From assembly GCA_016292805.1 (NCBI GenBank), contig JAEDFM010000011.1:1-47677 (forward strand): DNA of 47,677 bases, in the 5' to 3' direction. Position 1 is the stretch's first letter, and each line of letters begins with the position of its first letter. A program made the translations under genes and the position numbers. Positions 7,327 to 13,992 of the stretch are shown here, piece after piece. The notes under the pieces were generated by a model. It saw only the letters and a program-made list of their open reading frames with translations. It did not search any database and was not told the origin of the DNA. This DNA comes from Treponema sp. (GTDB taxonomy: Bacteria; Spirochaetota; Spirochaetia; Treponematales; Treponemataceae).

Positions 7327-8134
7327 ATTGCAAAAGGAATTCTGTAATCAGGTGATTTACATATGACAGTTGAAGCGGAGTTTCTGAAGTTTCAAATGTG
7401 ACAAGCAGATTTTTGCCAAGAATGTAATCTTTGTTATGATACAGCGCAATTTTTTCCACGGCATTACATGCATACTCAGGGTCATCCATAATACCGAAAT
7501 GCTCCCATATATATTCCTGATGATTGTGGGGATTCAAGCAGGTGAAATCTGGGTGAAGAGTTATGGTTTGTGAAATTTTAATGGGTTTTTCATAATGGTA
7601 TAGTATACCGTAATGCTCCAGCTGATTTGCAATAATGATTTCAGATTTGGACCGAACTCGCTGGCCACGGCTGGTAAATAGTTCAGGTGTGTATGATAGA
7701 AAAGGCTTTTGTGGATAGGTTTGATTTTGCCATGCAGACAGAAACTGAGCATTTGTAGGGGCAACCGGAGTTATAAAAAGTTGCTTTCCCGGGTGGAGCT
7801 TTCCGTAGGAAGCTTCCAGTGGCTCTGGAGTGTATTGCTTTAGAAAACTGTGAATAGCTTTTGTGTTTTTGGAAAGTAATTTTATGCTAGTCTGGCAATA
7901 ATCTCGCTGACACAGGTTTGTGATAAGTGTGTTTTCGGTTTTGGAAAGATATTTTCCATTTGTGTCGTTTTTTTTGGAAATAAGATAGTAGTAAAACCTG
8001 GTGTTTCGTTTATTTATGCGAAGATTGCCTTTTAAGTTTAATTTATTTTGGAGTTGCTGGCGGAGTTTCCCTAGAACTGTCAGATTTTCCTTATAAATCT
8101 CCCGAAGTTTTTCCAGAATTTCCTTTTCTGTCAT
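7325..8134 (-). CDS. PD-(D/E)XK nuclease-like protein
   Basis: No named gene is recognised. The 269-residue protein has a charged, helical N-terminal half (about 1-100, possible coiled coil). Its C-terminal half has the spacing of a PD-(D/E)XK nuclease: VRSKSEIIIANQL (E165), YHYEKPI (E182), LHPDFTCL (D196) and YIWEHFGIMDDPEYA (E211, H212). Similar RSKsE...PDF...WEH proteins are known in Firmicutes as uncharacterised predicted nucleases. That it cuts DNA is inference. An AGGAG site lies 5-6 nt before the ATG. It starts about 90 bp from the palindrome array at 8223-8503, transcribed away from it. It ends in the shared terminator. Confidence 0.6.
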   Translation of the reverse strand: MTEKEILEKLREIYKENLTVLGKLRQQLQNKLNLKGNLRINKRNTRFYYYLISKKNDTNGKYLSKTENTLITNLCQRDYCQTSIKLLSKNTKAIHSFLKQYTPEPLEASYGKLHPGKQLFITPVAPTNAQFLSAWQNQTYPQKPFLSYTPELFTSRGQRVRSKSEIIIANQLEHYGILYHYEKPIKISQTITLHPDFTCLNPHNHQEYIWEHFGIMDDPEYACNAVEKIALYHNKDYILGKNLLVTFETSETPLQLSYVNHLITEFLLQ

Positions 8135-8222
8135 ATAATTCTCCTTGTGGTGTGGTTTTATATTATTATTATGGCCAGAGTTACAGTGTTTTCGGCAAAA
8201 CTAATGGGCAAAAATTGTAAAA

Positions 8223-8503
8223 TGTAAGATAAATGGCGGGAAAGTTGAGATTTATCCTACAACTTACTGCTGAAAGTTAACTTTTACCAAAAACTGTGTA
8301 GGATAAAATTGGAAAAGCACCAGATTTATATGACCATTTTGGTGCAAATCGGCGGTTTGGAAGGGGAAGTTCAGTTTTTGTATAGGATAAATTGCAAAAA
8401 CAAGAGGATTTATCTTACAAAATCCCAATTTTAGGCTTATCCAATACCGCCAGACTCCAATACCTGTAAGATAAATTCCAAAAAAAAGAAAAATTATCTT
8501 ACA
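8223..8503. repeat. Array of four 39-bp palindromic elements (12-bp arms, 15-nt loops)
   Basis: Four elements start at 8223, 8297, 8381 and 8465. Each has an arm of TGTARGATAAAT type, exactly 15 nt of loop, and an inverted arm of ATTTATCYTACA type. The arms are: 8223-8234/8250-8261; 8297-8308/8324-8335 (right arm degraded); 8381-8392/8408-8419; 8465-8476/8492-8503. Element centres are 74, 84 and 84 bp apart, so element plus spacer differs by about one helical turn. Loops differ in sequence but are purine-rich. The third element also sits at the centre of a wider imperfect palindrome (GGCGGTTTGGA at 8351, TCCAATACCGCC at 8440). The array lies between a divergent nuclease-like gene and a permease gene. 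Function unknown. Confidence 0.85.
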
Positions 8504-8851
8504 ATTCCTCCAAACTTCAACTCTAACTCCTAACTCCGGTAATCCGCACTGAAGTACATCTACTTACCAACAACGAATCAGCCTTCCACAATACACTGAA
8601 AAAGCAACTGCTCTTGAAGATAATTATTATGTCTTATAAATATTGCAGTTGCCATCTAAAAAAAACGCCGCGGATTACCAGACTAAGGACAACCTTATAC
8701 AACTGGAATCGCCGGGGCTAAAAAATCCAATTACATCGAAAATCTGAAACTGGCAAAGTTTCTGAAAGACTTTAATTCCTAAAGCCATCCCCAGTAAAAT
8801 TTTCAGTCCACTATTTAAAAAAAATCGTCAAAGTGGTAATTTATCCACATT
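8504..8851. other. Gene-free stretch with a possible coding remnant
   Basis: No intact gene is visible in this stretch. One short plus-strand frame (8687-8782) reads GQPYTTGIAGAKKSN, then YIENLKLAKFLKDFNS and a stop. It resembles the tail of a protein but has no start codon and no family I recognise; it may be a gene remnant. No convincing promoter for the gene at 8852 can be picked out. TAATTT, 9 nt before its ATG, is a weak -10 candidate. Confidence 0.3.
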
Positions 8852-9964
8852 ATGAATAAATATGTTAAACGATATTTAATAGATGCTATGTCAGGAATGG
8901 CTCAGGGGCTTTTTGCTTCTTTGCTCATTGGAACAATCATTAAAACTTTAGGACAGCAGCTTTTACGCCTTAATGTAAATCCTGTTTTCCAGTTTTTAGT
9001 TGATGCAGGAAACTTTGCCACAGAAGCTCATGTAGTTGGTGCTGCAATGGCCGTAGGAATTGGCTTTGCAATGCAGGTTCCAGCCCTTGTACTTTTCAGT
9101 CTTGTTGCCGTAGGTGCCGCTGCCAATGTTACTGGTGGCGCCGGTGGCCCGCTGGCAGTTTTGCTTATTGCAATTATTGCTGCCGAAGCAGGCCGTCTTG
9201 TAAGCAAAAAAACTAAGGTGGATATTATTGTTACACCTGCAGTTACAATTCTTGTAGGAGCTCTCCTTACAGTTTTGACCGCCCGCTACATAGGTATGGC
9301 TGCCAGCTCAGTTGGAAAGTTCGTAGTTTGGACAACAAAACTTCACCCATTCTGGATGGGAATCCTTGTTTCAGTAATTATTGGTATTGCTTTGACATTA
9401 CCAATCAGTTCAGCCGCAATTTGTGCCGCTTTTGGTCTTACCGGTCTTGCAGGTGGTGCCGCAGTTGCCGGCTGTTGTGCACAGATGGTTGGTTTTGCAA
9501 TCCTCAGCTTCCGCGAAAATCGCTGGGGCGGACTCCTTTCTCAGGGTCTTGGAACTTCAATGCTCCAGATGCCAAACATCGTAAAAAATCCTAAAATCTG
9601 GCTTCCACCAATTTTGGCTTCAGCAATTACAGGCCCATTGGCAACCTGCGTTTTCAAAATGGAAATGAACGGTGCCGCAGTAAGTTCAGGTATGGGTACT
9701 TGTGGATTAGTAGGTCAGATTGGCGTAATTACCGGCTGGTTCACTCCAAGTGAAGTTGCAATGGGCCACGGTGCCACAGCAATTAACCCAGGCTTTATGC
9801 AGTGGTTCGGTCTCTTAATGATTTGTTTCGTTCTCCCTGCAGTTTTGACATGGGCCTTTGGACTTTTGTTCCGCAAAATCGGCTGGATTAAAGAAGGCGA
9901 CCTTTCTTTAGACAACGAACCTCGTGGCGTAAACAGCAAAACAGTTGTGGAAGAAGAAAAATAG
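8852..9964 (+). CDS. PTS IIC-like membrane permease (PTS_EIIC_2 family)
   Basis: The 370-residue protein has about nine hydrophobic segments and the PTS_EIIC_2 (PF13303) pattern: MNKYVKRYLIDAMSGMAQGLF at the start, LPISSAAICAAFGLTGLAGGAAVAGCC in the middle, and LGTSMLQMPNI and GMGTCGLVGQIG later. The family is annotated as a PTS transporter subunit IIC. It comes without IIA or IIB domains, and none is encoded beside it, so whether it phosphorylates its substrate is unknown. Enzyme I is encoded 30 kb away at 39061-40791. I find no Shine-Dalgarno sequence before the ATG. A hairpin terminator follows. Confidence 0.8.
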   Translation: MNKYVKRYLIDAMSGMAQGLFASLLIGTIIKTLGQQLLRLNVNPVFQFLVDAGNFATEAHVVGAAMAVGIGFAMQVPALVLFSLVAVGAAANVTGGAGGPLAVLLIAIIAAEAGRLVSKKTKVDIIVTPAVTILVGALLTVLTARYIGMAASSVGKFVVWTTKLHPFWMGILVSVIIGIALTLPISSAAICAAFGLTGLAGGAAVAGCCAQMVGFAILSFRENRWGGLLSQGLGTSMLQMPNIVKNPKIWLPPILASAITGPLATCVFKMEMNGAAVSSGMGTCGLVGQIGVITGWFTPSEVAMGHGATAINPGFMQWFGLLMICFVLPAVLTWAFGLLFRKIGWIKEGDLSLDNEPRGVNSKTVVEEEK

Positions 9965-10126
9965 TCTTCAGTCATAAGTCATCAGTCGTCAGAATGATGA
10001 TGTAAGAAGAGGCATCGTGGATGTGAAGAAAACTTCATGTTCACGGTGCCTTTTTTATTTAAAACTCATAATCGGGGTCTGTTCCCCTTGCATCAAAAAC
10101 CCTCTGACGACTGATGACTGAAGACT
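9963..10126. repeat. Inverted repeats flanking a terminator
   Basis: The left arm (9963-9993) and right arm (10103-10126) are inverted copies. TCTGACGACTGATGACTGAA on the right matches the reverse complement of the left, except for a 7-nt AAGTCAT duplication in the left arm. The 109 bp between them hold a terminator hairpin and GGGGTCTGTTCCCC. The arms themselves are built of CAGTC/GACTG-like short repeats. Confidence 0.6.
10011..10056 (+). terminator. Rho-independent terminator after the PTS IIC-like gene
   Basis: GGCATCGTG and CACGGTGCC close a long stem whose top is GAAG-AAAA-CTTC, followed by TTTTTT at 10051-10056. Confidence 0.85.
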
Positions 10127-10166
10127 GAAAATTCTCCCCTCCCAACTATAAACTCTCCCTAAAAAA

Positions 10167-10175
10167 TGCTATAAT
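10167..10175 (+). promoter_or_regulatory. Extended -10 promoter of the XPB helicase gene
   Basis: TGCTATAAT ends 9 nt before the ATG at 10185. No Shine-Dalgarno sequence fits in the gap GTCCTTTCA, so the transcript is predicted to be leaderless or nearly so. Confidence 0.55.
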
Positions 10176-10184
10176 GTCCTTTCA

Positions 10185-11921
10185 ATGAATTACGAAAATC
10201 CATTAATTGTACAGGGCGACCGTTCTCTTTTACTTGATGTTCATGCTCCATTGGCAGAAGAATGCCGTAACGATTTAATTCCATTTGCAGAACTGGAAAA
10301 ATCCCCTGAGCACTTACACACATATAAGCTTTCCCCACTTTCTTTGTGGAATGCGGCCAGCGCAGGTTTTAGTGCTGACGATGCGGTTTCTGTTCTTCAA
10401 AAATATGCCCGCTATGATGTTCCACAGTCTATTGTAATGTGGATTAAAGAAATTTCCAGCCGTTTTGGAAAACTTCGTCTTATTGAAGGACCAGATATTG
10501 AAGTGCCTGCAAAAGAAGGTTCGGCTGAAAAAATCATAGAGCATTATCTTTATCTTGTTTCTGATGGACTTCCTGTATTTAAGGAAATTGGTGCCAATCG
10601 TGCAGTTAAGCAGCTGGTTACAATTGCAACCGGGGACGCACCTGAAAATTCATATTTATTAAAACTTACTGACCGTGGAACTATTAAGCAGCTTTTACTT
10701 CAGGCGGGCTGGCCTGTAAAGGATGAAGTTCAGCTTGGTGATGGCGAACCATTAGATGTTAGTCTTCGCACAGAAACTTCTCACGGAAAACCTTTAAATA
10801 TCCGCGAATATCAGAAAAATTCTGCAAAGGCTCTTGTTGGCGATAAAGGTCCTGGTACTGGATTCGGAACAATTGTTCTTCCTTGTGGTGCCGGAAAAAC
10901 TATTGTAGGCATGACCATTATGGACATGCTTAAAACATCAACTCTTATTATCACAACAAATATTTCTGCTGTTCATCAGTGGATTGATGAACTTCTGGAT
11001 AAAACAAATCTTACTGCCGATCAGATTGCAGAATACTCTGGTGAAAATAAAGAAATAAAACAGGTAACTGTGGCAACTTATCAGGTTCTTACATGGAGGC
11101 CAGATAAGGAGGGTCCATATCCTCATTTTTCAATTTTCCATGAGCGACCCTGGGGTTTAATTATTTATGATGAAGTTCATATGTTGCCAGCTCCTGTATT
11201 CCGTGTTGTAGCTGAGCTTCAAGCTGTTCGTCGTGTAGGTCTTACAGCAACTCTTGTTCGCGAAGACGGTTGCGAAGGTTATGTATTCAGTCTTGTTGGT
11301 CCAAAGCGTTACGATGTTCCTTGGAAGGAATTGGAACGGGATCATTGGATTGCCAGTGCAGAATGTATTGAAGTTCGTATAGATTTACCTGTGGCTAAAG
11401 AAATTGATTACGCGGTTTCTACTGCTCGGGAAAAACATAAAATTGCAAGCATGAATCCAGATAAGATTCCTGTAGTAAAACAGATTATCGAAAAATATCC
11501 GGAAGATAAGATTCTGGTAATTGGTCAGTATTTGGAACAGCTGGATGAGATTAAAGAAATGCTTGGTTGTCCAATTATTACTGGTAAAACTCCAAATGCG
11601 GAGCGCGATAAAATCTATGCAGATTTCCGTTCTGGTGCAATCAGGGTTCTTATTGTTTCTAAGGTTGCAAATTTTGCCATCGACTTACCAGACGCATCTC
11701 TTGCCATTCAGGTTAGTGGAACTTTTGGCAGCCGTCAGGAAGAAGCTCAACGACTTGGTAGAATTTTACGGCCTAAAGAACGCAAGTCCAGATTCTTTAC
11801 TATAATTACAAGAAATACTGTAGAAGAAGAATTTGGTTCTAACCGTCAGAAGTTCCTTGCAGAACAAGGTTATGAATATAAAATTGTAAGATACACTGGA
11901 GAAATAGAAGCGGATGAATAA
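10185..11921 (+). CDS. XPB/ERCC3-type superfamily 2 DNA helicase
   Basis: The 578-residue protein is a bacterial XPB homologue. Residues 1-200 match the bacterial N-terminal domain. Helicase domain 1 has Walker A CGAGKT (234-239), DEVH (329-332) and motif III GLTATLVRED. The RED triad (359-361) in that last motif is an XPB hallmark. Helicase domain 2 ends with the motif VI region QEEAQRLGRILRP. XPB proteins are 3'-5' helicases that open DNA; in eukaryotes they work in TFIIH and excision repair, and T. pallidum is known to have one. The gene overlaps the next by 8 bp, so the products are probably made together. Confidence 0.95.
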   Translation: MNYENPLIVQGDRSLLLDVHAPLAEECRNDLIPFAELEKSPEHLHTYKLSPLSLWNAASAGFSADDAVSVLQKYARYDVPQSIVMWIKEISSRFGKLRLIEGPDIEVPAKEGSAEKIIEHYLYLVSDGLPVFKEIGANRAVKQLVTIATGDAPENSYLLKLTDRGTIKQLLLQAGWPVKDEVQLGDGEPLDVSLRTETSHGKPLNIREYQKNSAKALVGDKGPGTGFGTIVLPCGAGKTIVGMTIMDMLKTSTLIITTNISAVHQWIDELLDKTNLTADQIAEYSGENKEIKQVTVATYQVLTWRPDKEGPYPHFSIFHERPWGLIIYDEVHMLPAPVFRVVAELQAVRRVGLTATLVREDGCEGYVFSLVGPKRYDVPWKELERDHWIASAECIEVRIDLPVAKEIDYAVSTAREKHKIASMNPDKIPVVKQIIEKYPEDKILVIGQYLEQLDEIKEMLGCPIITGKTPNAERDKIYADFRSGAIRVLIVSKVANFAIDLPDASLAIQVSGTFGSRQEEAQRLGRILRPKERKSRFFTIITRNTVEEEFGSNRQKFLAEQGYEYKIVRYTGEIEADE

Positions 11922-13992
11922 TAATGAAATTGAAAACTGGCAGGAAGCCATTTCATCTTTGCCAGATAAATCTTTTTTTAATATTATGCGCCTTTATTTG
12001 GGAGAAGTTAAAACTCCTTATAATAAGCTGAACCTTGTTAGTCAGCTTGCCAGTTTTATTAAGCAGGAAAAAAACACAAAGGCAATTCTTACATTGCTTA
12101 ATCAGACTGATGTAAAAATCCTTACAGCTATTTCCTTGATTTCAAAAGTATCTAAAGAAACTTTAATTGAATTTTTTAAAGGCAGTTATTCTGTTGGTGA
12201 AATTTATTCTGAAGTTATAAACCTAAAGGAACGCCTTGTAATTTATTCCCGACAGGATGAATATTCTGATAAGGAATTTCTCTATATCAACCCTTTCCTT
12301 AAGGATGCAATCAAACCATATTTAAGTCTTAAACTGGTTTTGCCGGAGGCTGCTGTAACTTCTTTTTCAACAGAAGATATTTTTACTTTGTCACCTAATT
12401 TTATTGCTGGCTTTGTTTCTTACATTAAGGTTCGTGGAATTGCCTGCAAAGCTGACGGCACAATCAAAAAAAATGACATTAACCGACTGGAAGCAATTTT
12501 CCCAGGCAGGCTTAATTGTTTACAGTTTTTGATGAATGGCTTTATTAATCTGAATCTTGTAAAAGAGAACGATAAAGGGTTTGAGATTGATGCTAAGCGT
12601 TTTGACGGTTTTGCGGCGCTGGCGGAAAATGTGCAGTATGCTCTGTTGAGTGCAGCCTCTGTTTCTCGTTTTAGTAAAGACGGATTAAAAAAAGAAGCTC
12701 AACTTTTACTGGACTGCATTGCTTCAATTCCAGAAACAGGTTTTACTCGTGATTCAATTCTTCGCCTTGCCTTCCTGGTTGGCAGCTACACAGAAGATGG
12801 AAATGCCTTTGCTAAAAAAGGCCGCTTTAGCCAGATGCTTGCCGCTGCTCGTAGCGAAGATGGCACCGACGCCGTACAGAACGCAGACCTTTTAGACAGA
12901 ATGATTGATTCGGCTATTGAGTTCGGACTTCTTGTAAAGCTGGGCAATAACGAAGAAGGCAACGGTGTTTATGGCAGGGGGCAGTTTAATTCTGTTATTT
13001 CTTCTACTGGCTCTGAACCAAAGGTTTTGAATATTGATTCTACTTTCACCGTTTCTCTTATGCCTGGTCTTTCCTTAAAAGCCCTGCTGCCACTTACAGC
13101 ATTTTTGATTATTAAAAAGTGCGAAGTTGTAACTGAATTCGAAATTACCAGACAGTCTGCTAGTGCCAGCTTTGATAACGACTGGACTCCAGAATTGATT
13201 TTTGAAGAAATGGAAAAATATACTTATTACCAGCTTCCACAGAATTTAAAAATCAACATTACGGAATGGTACAATTCCTATTCTTCAGCAACTTTATATC
13301 ATGGTTATGTATTAAAGGTAACAGAAGGCAATATTACATTTGCAGAGAATAATCCTAAAATAAAAAAATATATTAAGGAAAAACTAGCCGAAGGAATTTA
13401 TCTTTTGAACATTCCAGTTGATGCAAACATTTCTTCCTTTATAAATGAAAGTGGACTGGATTTTCTTGGTAATGTTAAAGAACCAGCTTTTGCTTCTGAA
13501 TATACTACTTTCCCAGTTTTGCGTAACGGTCAGAGTTTAAGTCTTTTTAATACTGCTGGTTCTCAGGATTATGTTAAGACTTCAACATCAGCTGCAGATG
13601 AGCTTTTAAAATTGTTACAGAATAGTCTTGCAGAAGCGGATTTGGATTTGAATAAAAAAGAAAGTCTGGAACATCGAATAGCAAACAGAATGATTCTTTC
13701 TGAAGAGCATATGTACAAGGCTTCCATTAAAACTGAAATTCTTGAAGCTGACGGAATGGATTTTGCGGGAAAGGTTCACTTAATTGATGCCACAATTAAA
13801 GATAAAGAAATGATGGAAATTCAAATGCCAGAAGCTAATGGCAGCGGTAAGTTCTTTACAATGGTTGGATATCCGCTGATTCTGGCTAAGCAACCTGGAG
13901 AAGCTGTACTGCGTTTTCAAGTGGAACCAACAAAAGAAATTGCTACAATTCTTGTTGGCCGCATTACTCACCTTAGACGGTTACGCTTTTAG
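11914..13992 (+). CDS. XPB-partner protein with Helicase_C_3-like domain
   Basis: This 692-residue protein starts inside the last codons of the XPB gene (8-bp overlap, translationally coupled). Its N-terminal half is helical and of unknown fold. Around residues 365-510 (FTVSLMPGLSLKALLPLTAF, then YYQLPQNLKINITEWYNSY and LYHGYVLKV) it resembles the helicase-associated domain Helicase_C_3 (PF13625). The same pairing of XPB with such a protein is known in mycobacteria (Rv0861c and Rv0862c). It has no Walker motifs. A role as accessory factor or regulator of the helicase is inferred from the pairing, much as Bax1 partners XPB in archaea. Its stop overlaps that of the convergent kinase gene by 4 bp. 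Confidence 0.7.
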   Translation: MNNNEIENWQEAISSLPDKSFFNIMRLYLGEVKTPYNKLNLVSQLASFIKQEKNTKAILTLLNQTDVKILTAISLISKVSKETLIEFFKGSYSVGEIYSEVINLKERLVIYSRQDEYSDKEFLYINPFLKDAIKPYLSLKLVLPEAAVTSFSTEDIFTLSPNFIAGFVSYIKVRGIACKADGTIKKNDINRLEAIFPGRLNCLQFLMNGFINLNLVKENDKGFEIDAKRFDGFAALAENVQYALLSAASVSRFSKDGLKKEAQLLLDCIASIPETGFTRDSILRLAFLVGSYTEDGNAFAKKGRFSQMLAAARSEDGTDAVQNADLLDRMIDSAIEFGLLVKLGNNEEGNGVYGRGQFNSVISSTGSEPKVLNIDSTFTVSLMPGLSLKALLPLTAFLIIKKCEVVTEFEITRQSASASFDNDWTPELIFEEMEKYTYYQLPQNLKINITEWYNSYSSATLYHGYVLKVTEGNITFAENNPKIKKYIKEKLAEGIYLLNIPVDANISSFINESGLDFLGNVKEPAFASEYTTFPVLRNGQSLSLFNTAGSQDYVKTSTSAADELLKLLQNSLAEADLDLNKKESLEHRIANRMILSEEHMYKASIKTEILEADGMDFAGKVHLIDATIKDKEMMEIQMPEANGSGKFFTMVGYPLILAKQPGEAVLRFQVEPTKEIATILVGRITHLRRLRF

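Noticed and set aside
8223..8503. CRISPR array
   Set aside because: The repeated units are short palindromes in alternating orientation with related spacers, and no cas genes are near.
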